Assembly (NCBI GenBank): GCA_009733775.1
Contig: WOGZ01000007.1
Coordinates: 248,001 to 312,000, forward strand
Source of the DNA: Alectoria sarmentosa
Lineage: Eukaryota > Ascomycota > Lecanoromycetes > Lecanorales > Parmeliaceae
Direction: 5' to 3'
Length of the DNA stretch: 64,000 nucleotides
The stretch's first letter is position 1. Every line of letters starts with the position of its first letter. This document shows, in pieces, positions 47,407 to 59,837 of this stretch. The notes below the pieces were generated by a model that saw only the letters and a program-made list of their open reading frames with translations, was not told the origin of the DNA and did not search any database. A program made the translations under genes and the position numbers.

Positions 47407-47880
47407 CTATCGCTTGGGTCTCCTGTCCGCGCTTCCGTCGCTCTTACTACCTCCCACCTCCACAGGTATCGATGGCTCATCTCCCGTTCTGCTAACCGGA
47501 CTCCATGGCTCCTCTTGAGGCGACTGATCCAACCATCTTTGTATTCCTTGAGACTCCTTCGATAAAGCGGTGGAACCCTCGGAAGATAGACTGTTGGAAG
47601 ACTCATGGGATGACTCGGCGTTGCTTTTATTCATGGGTCGGTCGTGTGAAAAGACTGATGCTATGCTGATCTGGGATTTGGCCAGGGTCCTTGACTGTGA
47701 CGTTTCGTCCGTATCTTTCTGTTGGCAGAGCGAGTAGCTGTGGTCCTTGCCTTTAGTGTCTTTGCGAGAAGTAGTGGAACGGATGCCCTACGAGGTTGTG
47801 ATGAGCTTAGCGACCCGGAGAAGGAGTAGAGGATGGGAAAAAGATGTAAGTACTTTGCTGATTTGTTTCCTGCTCGACAT
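47407..47880 (-). CDS. Small Ser-rich hypothetical protein
   Basis: Two exons on the minus strand: 47880-47854 (MSSRKQISK) and 47787-47407, joined by a 66-nt intron (GTACTT donor, GCTAAG branch-like, TAG acceptor) with frame kept. Product of 135 residues, hydrophilic, rich in Ser, Asp, Glu, Lys and Gln (SSHESSNSLSSEGSTALSKE, SKSDGSADRRPKR). No signal peptide, membrane segment or known domain; probably disordered. The intron that exactly bridges an in-frame TAG is the main support. Function unknown. Confidence 0.45.
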
Positions 47881-48121
47881 GGTGGTGGGCGTTGGTGATA
47901 AACCTCTCGAGTCTTCGATTATATGTTTCAGTTGATGAAAGGTTGGGCTCTGTGGGCAATTGGGTACAAGACTTGCAATAATAAAAATCAGATTGGTCAG
48001 GAAAAACATCTTGTACATATAATGACTCGCCGCCATGAAGGGACATTATTCGCAAAACCCCCCCAGAGTCCAAGAACCCGAGCTTTAAGCGAAGACAAGG
48101 CCAACTCAAGCAGGACTGCGT

Positions 48122-48543
48122 GGAACTTGTGCGAAGATACCACTTTCCACTAATCACATACTGACGTTTCGATCGTCACGTAAGCCAAGGCATTTTCAGA
48201 AGCCATAACAAGGAACCCAGGTGGATATCAGTAGGTGCGATGCATGGAACTTGTGTCTTGCACTAAAGTTGGCTCAATAGGGAATGCATATCGGCCCGTC
48301 AGCCATCTTTATTTCGGCCTCTGAGAAAGAGACGATTGGCCGATGCAAGGAACTTGTGCTTTGCCATTAGAAATTCCCGAAGTGACACTGCTCTGATGTG
48401 TTCATCTAGGTTGAGCTTGATAGGCGCGTCTTACTCATCATATTGAGGGAGTATGCACGGATCTTGTGCCCGGCGGTCTCAAGTGGGTTCTCTTTGGTCG
48501 CGCCATTCCGGATCAGGCTAGATCCAAAAGCGAGGAACCTGTG
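48122..48543. repeat. Five spaced copies of GGAACTTGTG-type motif
   Basis: Copies at 48122-48131, 48246-48255, 48349-48358, 48459-48468 (GGATCTTGTG) and 48534-48543 (GGAACCTGTG), all in the same orientation, starts 124, 103, 110 and 75 bp apart. Copies 2 and 3 share a longer phrase, GATGCAWGGAACTTGTGYYT then TGC. They lie just upstream of the Clr5-domain gene (start 48846). A degenerate ~100-bp tandem repeat or a regulatory-site series are the two readings. Confidence 0.55.
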
Positions 48544-48845
48544 TTCGGCCAATCAGAGTAGACAGGATGCACATTTAAAAGTTCGCCTGCTCGTTGCCTG
48601 AAAGATGCTTAGTCATCCACTAAAGTTCCGTGATATACCTTCCGCCAGGCTCACAAGTCAGCATTTCCGTACTGCTTCATCAGGATCTAATTTTGTGTGC
48701 TTCTACCGTCCGACTTCTAGATGATTGGGACCGCTTATTCAAGCTCTTGAGTCGCACGCAAGTTCAGTCGCGCCTAAACTCTTCCCAGTTCTTAAAAGCC
48801 ATTCAATTTGCCCTGCATCTCGGATCTTCTCACAATCTTGCCGCC

Positions 48846-50165
48846 ATGGAGTCAGAACAGCGTCGCGCCGTCTCTCGGCCGCAATGTGCTCAAGACTGGG
48901 ATGATCAGAAGACCGCGATCTTGGAGCTTCGCAGTCGCAACCACCTAGATGAACTAATGAAGAGGATGGAGGAAGAGCATCTGTTCAAAGCAACGTATGT
49001 ACTCATCTGGCTGCGCCAACGAATACCGGGCTTATATTGTGAACAGTAAGAATCAATACAAAAAGCAATTCAAGAAATGGGAATCAGATCTCGTGCCTAA
49101 GCGCATTAAGAATGAAGAGTACAGGGCCATCATCAGCAAGAAGAGGAAACGCGAAAGGGCAGGCAAAACTTCGTCAGCCTTTCGATGGCAAGGCGCTGAG
49201 GTCAAGGACTCGAATATCACGCGCTTTCAGAAGAGAAAGAACGTATTGGACGCGGAAAAGTTGCCTGAAGTTTGTGAGTACCGATCTCGTGGTTGTATCT
49301 CGACACGCATGGCTAATCGCTACGTCTAGCGACCCCTTCAGATCTGAGTTGCTGTACACCCGCAAGCATCATTCCCAGTCAACGCCAATCGCCGGCAGCA
49401 AGTAGTCCCGCACCTTCACCCACTCCAGAGTTCACGGCACTCGTCAATTTCACCTGTTTTTTGTGCTCGTCTCAGTCACCTGTGAAGCCAAGTCTTCGGC
49501 TCTCTCAGTCTGAATGGCACCCCGCGTTTGAAGACTCTATCCATCGATCTGCAGCCGGGACACCCACAATCCTAAGCGAGAAAATCCTTGGGCTTCCTCG
49601 GTTCTCTGATTATTCAGGCTTCGAATCATGGCCAGATTTCCCGTTGAATATCGAAGCTCTCAAGCCGCCCTTTTCTGCCCTTGATAGAAAGAACTACCTG
49701 AAATCAGCATTACTTGAACTGATAGGATGGTTGCAGCAATATCTGAAGCAGGCTCAAGATCTTCAGCTGGTCATCAATAAATTACGAGCAGAACTAGTGT
49801 TTCCCGCTTTTCTCGGGCCTCTCCACAGACTCCTTCGTAGGGAATGGCCCATCTATATAGGAGGACGGGACAATTCACCCGAGACGACTCTGGAATATGA
49901 TGACTTCCTGAGCAAAGAGGACCTCGGTAAAGCTTATGACAATCTGTATTTATCGTTCGACTACGCCAAAATGGGGTATGGCAGATTAGCAGTGGAGACC
50001 ATCGAACAAATTTTGAATCTGCTCTCCAAACTGGCCATCGCGCAAAGTTCAGGCTTAGAGCATTCTCATGATAGAATCAGCCGCGAGCCTGCAATCCCCG
50101 AAAACCCGGGAGCATACGACCCGTGTCTGACCGAAGCTGCAAGGTGGGAGGAACTGGAAGGTTGA
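48846..50165 (+). CDS. Clr5-domain protein
   Basis: Three exons, 48846-48994, 49047-49273 and 49330-50165, with introns of 52 and 56 nt, encode 403 residues. The start context GCCGCCATGG is ideal. Residues ~13-65 form the fungal Clr5 domain (DWDDQKTAILELR, HLDELMKRMEEEHLFKAT, NQYKKQFKKWESDL), a short helical domain at the N-terminus of many ascomycete proteins, named after fission yeast Clr5, a factor in heterochromatic silencing; in most proteins its role is unknown. A basic nuclear-localisation-like stretch follows (KKRKRERAGK). The middle is Ser/Pro-rich, and the C-terminal 200 residues are helical without a recognised domain. Probably nuclear. Five repeated motifs precede it. Confidence 0.85.
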
Positions 50166-52918
50166 GAAGAGGTGCTATCTTTAGCGAGGTTGCTTGAGTC
50201 ATTGATTGTCTTTGGATCCATCTCCGCTTAGTCTCAATTATGTCACATTTCATAATCGACTCTGATTAGCTAGTCGAATGGAGTTTGCAGACACTGGTTA
50301 ATTCGGCTTCTTTGGCAAAGTCATCAGACCACTACGTGGAAATCTAAATGAAGTGTAAGTTCGTCCACGCTGAAACCGCCCCTGGCACAGGATTGGGGCC
50401 TCTCAATCTTTATCTTCATGGTGCCTTATCACCGGTTCCTGAGATCGTAGATCCTTCTTCTGTAAACGGCCTGCATGGTTGTGTTGTGCGACTTGCCACG
50501 TCGTGCTTCTGGAGAAAGTCCGAGTGCCTGAAGCGTGGGTATATTCCCGACCTAGGTGCTTTTGTTCGAGCATTTGCGTATGGATTATTTGACTCTGTCG
50601 AGAGGTATGGTGGTGCCTTTGGATGCGTATCAGTATTCTTAGCAAAGAAATGATGTGACGGATTTCAGAGCGAGGGCGGTCTTTTAAGCTAGGTGAATTC
50701 TTTACTCTAGCGACAATACCTGAAAACCTGAGACCTCTGCATCTGTATCTTGATCCAGATTGCGCTTGACGAGCTGAAAGCTGGGACTTGGCCTGTCAAG
50801 GGAAATCAAGACTCGTGAAATTAATAATCGCAAACATTGGAGATGAGGAATAGAACAGCCACGGCGGTGGGAAGCCTTTCTCTGATATCGATATTATATA
50901 AATCAGTGCAATATAAAGGTAATCATTCATACCGATTTCATGATTTGCTACAATCTGCTAATTATATTTTGTTTGTTGTGTGAGATCTCGTAGTGAAAAT
51001 GCTCATGATGGGTATACTCATCTTGAGGATTCTTCTTGCTTACAAAAGTACAAATTAAAAATAGCACAAGCACATATGTACCGTTCTCTTCTAGTAGACT
51101 TCTCTATTCAATGGGATTATTATACTTCGACGCCATCCTCAAGACCACTTCCCGCTGCCCATTCCGTTTTTACTCCTCTACAAGCCAAGGTCATTTCTCT
51201 AGACTCGGCTTCTGCGCAGGCCAAAGACCACTTTCATCTGAGGGGTCCTTTGTTGATTCCAAATTTGTCGTGTCAGCGCACCTAAAGCCCTATCTCTTTA
51301 TATTGAATATCGATATCCAGCTACCTCCTCTGAGCTCTTGTCTATGCCAGATGGAAACGTCGCAGAAAGGACAAGTACGTATCAGTCATTTTGATTGCTT
51401 CCGACAGCATTGACAAGACGAGGAAGTTTCCGTCCTAATACCTTGTAAGATACCACGAGCTGGAGAAAACAGGGTAAAAGTTTGGCATGATGATCCAGGA
51501 GGGGAGTACCTGTTCAAGTCAAGTGACATGCCGTTTGCTGGACTGCGAGGTCTCAGGATACCAACAGGGATATCAATGCGCTTGTGACGGAGCCGGTAAA
51601 GTTACATGACGATCGGCCGTCTCAAGCGACGAGGGAGTTGAGACGGGTCTATTTTCCTGAGGGACCATTAGACGGCTCATTGGGGATCGTGGGCGCAATA
51701 GTACACGTATCTAGCCATTCAGGGTGGCAGAGTACATTTTAGCTCGCCACATTGCAGGTTTGTTTTAGAAGGAAGAAGCGCGAGAGCTGTCGATCACGAT
51801 GTATTTGTCCTTCCGAAGCCGAGATCTGAAGTTTCAGAGAAACATCGTCGCACAACTGAAGCAAGGAGTCCGTTCAGATGAGGCTGCGATTGTCTACGTG
51901 AGAACCTTGGGCCTGCTAATTGAGAAGGGTCTGCTGACCTTTTTAACTTAGGAGCCGAGATGCCGCCGGCCTTTTTGTTTCCGGATACATAGACGATTGA
52001 TGATCTCAATACACCCGAACTGAAGGAATGGGTGCGTGTGATGAAGGGGTTGAGGTCTAGATGTGGGACCTGAGAGGCTCGTGATTACAGAAGAGGCGCG
52101 AAATCGAGCATTGCTTGTAAGTGTTAATGGTTCGTTCATTGACACCTTACCTATTAGATGGAAACGACAGTTCTTCCGAAAATTGGATTGTTACCTATAC
52201 TTGCTCGTTCCTCTCCCATCTACCCATCATTCCTTCTAATATTTCCGCAACCAATTGTATCTAATCTTCGTGCCATCTCTCAGAGGATATGAAGTGGCCA
52301 TTGAGCGAGAAGATAGAGTGCTATACTATAGCCTCTGCAGCCTTGTTGGCTTTCTTACTAATGTGCAGTAGATGGAGCACGGTGTGCGTGTTACTTGACG
52401 CTCGCTCCGTTGCAATGTTTTGTAAGAGAATATAGCAAACGTCTAGCATTAAACAGGAGAATATGCAAGAATGAGGGCGAAATTTCGAGACATATGTTGT
52501 GTTTTTGAATTTCTATATTTCCGGCCCCTTGCCAGGAGAATGTGACCATGAGTGAGTTGCCAATAAACACGAAAGGAGATTTGAGTCTATTTCTATACAC
52601 ACTGCGGTGGCAGCGCTCGGTGACCGAACACTCGGCAAGTATCAAGCGCCCAAGTTTATCCCGCTCCAACTGTTATGGTCGCAAAGCTTCCAACTAATTA
52701 AGAGACCAGAGACATATCGCGCCCGATCGCGGAGCTGGGCGAGCGTAGATGGCGACAACACATCTCTACAGTCAGAATTCTCGTTGTCAGCCTTATTCTA
52801 GCTATGACTATTGCGCGTCGGCTATTTCATCGAGTTAACGTAGTGTCACTTTGAGTCCAGAGTACTTTATACTACACCTGTAAGCTTCCAGCCTATCCTG
52901 ACTTTGAGCATCATAACC
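50166..52918. other. 2.7 kb gene-poor stretch
   Basis: Short frames only. A 101-codon plus-strand frame at 50348-50653 has no domain. No repeat array noticed. Confidence 0.35.
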
Positions 52919-53586
52919 ATGGCCGACAATGTTTTTGACTTTATCAAATCACTTTCCTCTCCGAACTTAGCTGATGTGGGTGCAGACGGTGAGACTCGCC
53001 ACATCGCCTTGAGCCCCTGAAATTGGTCAAACTTCCCTGCGGCCATCAATTCGGCGCAGAATGTATAGCAAAGTGGCTCACGCCAACGGAAACGATCCAT
53101 AACAACACCTGATCGTTATGCCGAGCCGTACTCTTCGATAAGGATCATCCCGATACACCACGGCGCATTAGAGGAATAGAGCGACTTCTGAACCTCGGGG
53201 CGCAAGATCCGGCTGATTCACAATTCAACATAGATCTCGTGGATATCGTACGAGAGGACATCGAGATGAAGTTTACGCTGGGTGATGTGAGTGAACCATA
53301 CTCTGATGAAACAGAAGAATGGAGGCTCGGAACGTTCGAGGCTCTGAGGGAGGATTATGCGACTGAAGCAAGATTCCGGCAGTTTCGTGCTCGTCACCGT
53401 GCAACAATAGAGAACCTAAAGCCGCAGGTGCTAGCAATGTGGCTTAGCGAGGCATTTACTTTGCCAGTAGTACTGTGTGACACTTGGTTCAGGACCCTTC
53501 TGGATACCAAGAGCTCAAAGACAAAAGACAGGATTCGGAAAACGAAAAAGGGAAAAGGGGCTCGTCCAGACGTCTTCATTCTTTGA
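52919..53586 (+). pseudogene. Degenerate RING-finger protein
   Basis: ATG 52919 (context ACCATGG) opens MADNVFDFIKSLSSPNLADVG. In a shifted frame follows LEPLKLVKLPCGHQFGAECIAKWLTP, then NNT*SLCRAVLF, where RING proteins have TCPLCRAxLF; the TGA is at 53110. The C..C pair that should begin the RING is not visible. Beyond it the frame stays open to 53586 (RRIRGIERLLNLGAQDPAD, EEWRLGTFEALRED) with a basic end. The CGHxF...C...W...CxLC order points to the second half of a RING domain, whose intact members are E3 ubiquitin ligases. A frame change between 52.99 and 53.02 kb and the stop imply decay, or an unrecognised intron for the first of these. Confidence 0.5.
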
Positions 53587-56062
53587 GCACTATCTCAGTG
53601 TGTAGTTGAAACTTCTCAAACACTTGTGTTTCCAATAGACGAGTTTTCGCGGAATACTATCCTCAGGCTCTTCAGTCGTCAGCTGCGCTCATTGAAAATC
53701 TGCTGTAGAGCTCTGTTCTTTTGAAAGTGCCTGATCAAGTACCCCGATAAGCTGGCAGTGCCTGGGTGCCCAAATCTTGTAGCGGAATTCTCGAGGCTAC
53801 CGATTGTGATCCAGCGTTTGCAGCGGTGGCCGCAAGATTGCTTCTGGATGCTCAAAATGTATGAGAGCTGGATTCCTGACATGTAAGATTGGAGTAAGCT
53901 GAGCTTACTTATCTTGTCGACATTCCGGAGACCCAGTTCGCAGTATCATCATTGAAATCAGCACTTTTCTCTTGTGTGCTAACGTGGACATAAGACTTGA
54001 ACACAACCTTGATTCTTCCGAAAATCCGTCTCAAATTCGAAATTCACTTGGCTGTCACCGTCCTTCTTTATCTCTGTTCATCAACCCAAGCTCTATTACA
54101 CATGAAATAAATTGATATAGCAAAACTTTATCACAGATTGGCTCTCCACATGGCTATTTACCTTTACTCGAACCTTTTCTACGTCGACATCCTACACCAA
54201 GCACTGCTCCAACAGACCTACGCCTTTGCCAACTTTTACACCGTCCATATTCAAATCGTGACCAAATTCACTCTTCTGTGACTCATGACTACCTATAAAG
54301 TGCCGTTGAAGGCGACGTGGCCAAAGCCTGTTTCTTCTAGCAGCACAGCAGCAGCGCATGCTCACCTTCTTGAAACAAACCCTCTCGTCCAGACTCGGGA
54401 AGTCCACTAGCATCTGCGACGATGTGGGTTCTCCGCTGGGGATAGAGTTCCACCTGCGACAATTATGGGAGTACGAAGAGCCTGCATGCTTCCTGCAGCG
54501 ATACGTTCTCTGGTGTTCGATGTGTATGTCTCAGCAGTGGAAGCCGAGTGGGCCGCGTAACCACGACCGTAGATTTGAGACTCATGAGCGCAGGCGAGAA
54601 AGGAGAAACAAAGCCTTTCATGACGGCAAAAATAGAGGCAAACTCACACAGTATAAGAAACGATCCGGTAGGACTCTAGTCTGTCAGCATAAAAAGAGAC
54701 ACTTGGTCTCTACCCCCATACAGGCCCATCGAACCAATCCCACCAACATGCCACTAGTGGAATAAAGTAGCTCAAAACGGCCAGACCCTAATCGAGCGAA
54801 AATCAATCACCAAGGTCTGATGCCGTGGCCACGATGGCAAGCTCTGTGAGTTCAATCTCTATGAGCTTTGAGATAAAAATTCGACTGTCTTGGGGACTTG
54901 AGTCAAAGTCACGACTATATTTGGAGAGCTAGCACCTCGACAATTCTGACAATTCGTTATGGAAGGATACGCTGTGTATGGAGATTCGGATTCTGTTAAA
55001 CCCCGTGCAAGGTCAACGGCTTACCTCTCTATATCAATTTCCGTGAATCTACAGATTGCTTTCTCAAGAAGTATTTGGCTGCAAATGACCAGAGAAGGAG
55101 GATCATTGATGGTTCCCCTACCTTAGTTGAGTCAGATTCGGATTGGGAGTACTCATATCCTTTTGGTCTGGGCCGTGCATCGCGAATTCAGTACCCAGAA
55201 TTCGTAAATGAGACCGATGAGGATATCTAGATTGATACAGCTTTACAAGATCATGAAGAATGTTGCACAAAGACTCAAGATCACGAGCCTCATGAGACAC
55301 AAACCCGTCCTTGAAAAGCGTGGGTCCCGGAATTCTGTGCCTTCTCGGAGTGCACCGTGCTCCGGGGACCTAAATTTGAAGCACTGGATCCTCGCGAAAT
55401 CCCGTGGCGCGGCTGAGAGATCTAGCCTAAGTCCTTCCTCGAGCATTTCTCGAACAAGGACTCATCGCCTTCATACTTCGCACCTAAGACCCCTGAACCA
55501 CCTTGATTCCAATCTTACCTGCAGCACCTATGCAAATTAAGCTTTCTCAGTCTTATTCCAATCTCTTCCGGCTGACAACTTACCGTTCCCTTCCGAACGT
55601 CCCCCAAACCCAATATTTACACACATGTACATAATCGCCGTGACTTCCTCCCAAATCTGGTACCACGATAAGGAGTCATGGAACCGGTCATCGGCATATA
55701 AAGATATTTCACACTGATTATCTCCTAATTGTCAGCCTGTCAGCTCTGGTCGCCTGTCTTAGATCTGAGATCAAGGGAAGAAAGAAACATCTCAAGCTTA
55801 CGGGATAGATAGGTCCAAGGAAGGGCAACCTGCCCCCCTTGCCCGAATCCTTTCGTGCTGAGGCTTGTGTCCATCATACCGTAGATTTCCTCACAAGACT
55901 GCAACGAAGGAGCGGTGTCTGGCGGGGAACATTGAATTTTTGGGTACGAGGTCGCAGATACCCTGACCGTAAGGCCATTGTCACCCCCTTTGAAATTCGG
56001 TTATCAGCATCCGTACATAGACTCGGTAAAAAGGCTTCGTCATTTGCCGAGTCTCATCCTTT
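53587..56062. other. Gene-poor stretch with one coding-like run
   Basis: No supported gene. The frame 55000-55227 (76 codons, VESDSDWEYSYPFGLGRAS, YPEFVNETDEDI) looks coding by composition and continues past isolated TAG/TGA codons to about 55512 (EFCAFSECTVLRGPKFEALDP). A 135-codon frame at 54358-54765 is in the same phase. This could be one decayed gene. Confidence 0.3.
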
Positions 56063-56623
56063 TCACCGCTCATAGCGGTACTCACCAATATTATACGCAA
56101 TACCACCGGAAGACGATTCACCCTTCGCACAGCTATCATACACAGCCTGCGCGCCTTGTCTGATCTCAGTGAAGCTAGCATGCGCTGGAAGGTATGGCGT
56201 GAGGAGGTAGACCTGTACGCTGCATTTTCCGTCCGCTGTGATTATACTCATGTAAGTACGTCCACGTGGATGAACAAAGTTGCCATCAAGAACTTGATGA
56301 TACTCACTGCTGACTATCCGGACTGGGAGTCCATACTCTTCGTACGGGACGCGATGCGTCCAGATCTTTTGAACATCGTTCAAAGGAATGCTCGTGATGA
56401 CTTGGCGGCAGCTCTGAAGATTTAACAAAGATCTGAAACTGGCATCGTTACATAGGGTATCAGGTGTGTTGAGCGTTGACGAATTAAGCAATGTGGTAGA
56501 TGCGTTTAAAGGGAGGAGAAGCTGATTATTGAGAGACTGAATGAGTGGTAGCGAGATGGCAGAGATACTTGAAACGAGGAAGAGTATCTGGAATAGCATA
56601 CGACGATGGAGAATGTTGAGCAT
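56063..56623 (-). CDS. Small secreted protein of unknown function
   Basis: Single exon, 186 residues, ATG 56623, TGA 56065-56063. The N-terminus MLNILHRRMLFQILFLVSSISA is a strong signal peptide (a second ATG at residue 9 is an alternative start). The mature part has Cys residues in DTLCNDASF, LQSCRQV, GKCSVQVYL and DSCAKGE, giving a probable two-disulphide fold, and a DGKC...A...GQAVYDSCA...G C-terminal pattern common to many small ascomycete secreted proteins of about this size. No enzyme motif. It may act outside the cell, in wall, host or competitor interaction, but the sequence does not say which. An 18-bp-arm inverted repeat lies about 120 bp upstream of its start. Confidence 0.7.
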   Translation of the reverse strand: MLNILHRRMLFQILFLVSSISAISLPLIQSLNNQLLLPLNASTTLLNSSTLNTPDTLCNDASFRSLLNLQSCRQVITSIPLNDVQKIWTHRVPYEEYGLPVRIVSSEYHQVLDGNFVHPRGRTYMSIITADGKCSVQVYLLTPYLPAHASFTEIRQGAQAVYDSCAKGESSSGGIAYNIGEYRYER

Positions 56624-56744
56624 CCTAAGTTCAAACGACTTTCAAATGCTTTGCAGACAAGTCGGCGGTGAAGCATACAGCTTCGAGACGACTCTTGAAA
56701 AACCTCCAGGTACTTTCGGATTCTTATTGAAGCCGGCAGCAATC

Positions 56745-56791
56745 GTGCCACGCACTTAGCTTGTTCCTCGCTAAAGCTAAGTGCGCGGCAC
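56745..56791. repeat. Long inverted repeat / hairpin
   Basis: Arms GTGCCACGCACTTAGCTT (56745-56762) and AAGCTAAGTGCGCGGCAC (56774-56791) pair over 17 of 18 positions around an 11-nt loop. Position 56750 against 56786 is the only mismatch. Stable enough to extrude or fold in RNA. Confidence 0.75.
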
Positions 56792-59700
56792 CATTGTGTC
56801 AACTTTCGTCTACGCGCGGCCCGATGTATACATGCGCCGATAGCTTCCTTTTGGGCGAGCGCCACCCGAGGACAGAGAGTCGCACGCGCTGGCGAGCTCA
56901 AAGCCACGAGCAAGTTGAAGAGCGAGATAGGACGAGCTGGTATGGTGAGGAGAAGAGTTTTTGGGTCCATTGAAATGTCAGCGGGTACCATCGTCATCAT
57001 AGAAGTGTTTCTATACACCTCCGCCAAGGCCAAGCCGTGGGCCTGCGATGTTGTTGCGCTGTGGATGTTTGTGGAGCTCGGAGTCATCATCCGAAGCCAC
57101 CACGGCGATAGTCACCAATAATAAAGGCACAAGAGCGGACTGTGATGATTCGGCTGAAACTTTGTAGCTGGCTAATTGCTATCGGCTATGAGAATCCTGC
57201 CGGAAATATATAGCATCTGAGAATCCCGCCCTACCCTCAAGCTAGCCTTGTTGGTACTAGAACATGTATAAGCGAACCTCGGAACAGCTCGTTTATTAAT
57301 CGCTGCTCCGAACAGTTGTATCCCCACTCTGTTTTTTCCCTCGCTCGAAACTCTGTACAATCTTCATTCGCATTCAAAATAAGCATCTTGACAGATGGAT
57401 CTTTTTACGAAGCTTAGACTTGAGTATTTGCAAGTTTTTTAGATAGAAATTAGACGTCGGTACTCTTTCAGTGTGTTTTGATACCTGAAAACATGTTGAG
57501 ACCGCTTAATTTTGGTGTGAAACGCGCGGTAGCGATTCATTGTTGTGTTTCTTGCTTGGTTCGCCCTTGGAGCTTTGTGTTCATGGCTGCTTGACGGTAA
57601 ACTCTGCTGGCTTCTTGATCTGCAGGAACTTGAGCGCCTCTTTGAATTTTACCTCAAGGCGCTTCTCCCGAGTTCGTACTCATTGTTCAAACGTGCACAC
57701 CTTAAAATGATAGCAATGAGAAGAATTGGGCGCCGAGCGATCAAGGGGTTTTCCCATTCGATAACATGACCTTGAATTTCAAGATTTTGTTTCAGAGTGT
57801 GACATTCATGTTACTGCATATACAGACCCGCACTGCGCCCCTCAAACACACTGCAACGAGATGGAGATAAGAATTTTCTGGTCAACTGCACAGCAGTAGG
57901 GACGCTTTGTTTCGTTTCGGCGTAATATTATGTGTTCATCGGCCCATGTCTGCAAAGGCCTGCTCGCCCGCCTGAGCGGTGGGTGCATATCTGTTACATC
58001 ATAACTGAGAGATCGTGAAGGGAGACACAGTACTTTCCGTAAAACCGAGATGCGCCCGCTAGAAGAGCCTCATATGGGAGTCAATCCCCCATTCCGCCTA
58101 GTTTTCAGCTCCCTATCAACATTTTCCTCTTCGCTATAGAAAATGTCGAAAATTTCCGCTCGCCCTCGCCCTCGCCTTCTTGTACCAAGATCCTTAACAA
58201 GGACTCGAGGCTTTCTGTGGTGTGTAATGGGAATTAAACTGCGCTGTGAATCGCTGTTTGCGAATCCTTCGATCCTGGGATTTGGTTAATCAGCGCTTAG
58301 AGCCCCATTGTGTGCATATAGTCACTCGAGCTCTTACTGACCTAGGAGTTCTAGATTTTAAATATTTTTTTGTGCAAGATGTGTGCTATATTCAATTTAT
58401 GCTTGTGAGCTGGAAATTTTTGACGATGAGTTGCGTGGGTTTTGCACTCGCTATATCTCTTCACAAGAATCCTCTTAGGCAACCACCATCATTGACTCAC
58501 ACGTGCAGAGAGTGGCCCTATGTGACGGATCTGGGTTGAAAGCACGCCAAGCATTGAGCGGGTTCGCTTCTGTCTTGAATCCCAGGATGTCGAAGTTGGT
58601 GTGTGGAGTAAAACAGGCGGTCTTCCTTGCCTCAAGTACGATGTCAATGTCTGCGAAGAGTGTCGAGAGTATCTCCGGGAAGGTGACTTGTACGGGCCTT
58701 GTCGGCGACCAAACTATAGCGTGACTTACGAGATGTACATTTTCATTGGCTATTGCCGCTCTTCTGATGAAACTCTGAGAAACCATGTTGAAGAAGTGGA
58801 ATTGATATTTTCGTTAGGCTTCACGTACTGAGCGCCTTGCAGGAAAACTTCCGCTGGATTTTAGGATGTGTTTGAAACAAATGTAAAGATTTGGGGTTCC
58901 CAGCCTCCTCCTAGCCCCTTTGTTAACCAACCACCTTGAGCCTGGGGATCGCAATCAATTCATTTACACATCCCATATCTGAGTTTGACAACAGAGGCAC
59001 AGTCTATATAAAACACACGAACGATCTTTGGGAAGCTGGTCGTAAATCGAGATTCGCGTTGTGGCCTGCTGTTCTTAGGCTGCCTTCGACTTGGTTAACA
59101 ATTCAAATGCTCTTCTGTAGCCACAGAAAAGTTCAGAAGTGAATGACAAGAATGCGGGATTGGTCCGATAGCGCGTCTTGTTATTGCGGAGACTGGGGCC
59201 AAGCTTGCACCCGCGAAGTTTTATGAGGCTTAGCATTTCCATCTTATCTTTGTGCATCATTTAGGAGATGTATGAGGTACCGACCTCAAGAGGTAGCGTT
59301 CTGATCTCAGCTCATGTAGTACTGAAGCATTGCCTCTCGGGAATTATTTTGATAACCCCAAAACATCTGTAGCGCGGAGCTTCTTCAAACGAGCGTCTTG
59401 TTTTGCCGAGATGTTTGCTGTTCAGTGGTCTCGGGGGCTTAAATATATGTCCCGAGCATATTTTCTCAAGTTGTTTTACGTAACTACTGAACCCACCGTT
59501 GCAAGACGACAAGCCATGTTTATGTTTTCCTAAAACAATTTGAGCACTTTTCCTTTACATTATCACATCGACCTCAACACCACTTACTCATAAAGGTTTG
59601 GCCTGATTATACTGAAGACAAGTTCTAGCGAGAGCAGCAAGACCTTAAAAGCGACATCGATCGTCAAAGTCACTTGTCACAGTGGGGGACTGTGTTCGAC

Positions 59701-59837
59701 CCTTGAAGACCGCCGACGTGGGAATCAATATCTGTAAGATATTGAGGGGTCACCGGGTTACAATGAAGGCTATGACTGCGTGCGAAAGGATTACTTAGAT
59801 GGCAATCTTGGGGCTGAAATCTTAATTCTATTAAGAC
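56792..59837. other. 3 kb gene-poor stretch
   Basis: Only short frames. A 194-codon minus-strand frame (57090-56506) overlaps the 5' part of the secreted-protein gene and has no domain. No repeat other than the hairpin at its left edge. Confidence 0.35.

Noticed and set aside
56506..57090. 194-codon minus-strand frame as a gene
   Set aside because: It overlaps the 5' end of the well-supported secreted-protein gene, has no domain or signal peptide, and spans the hairpin.
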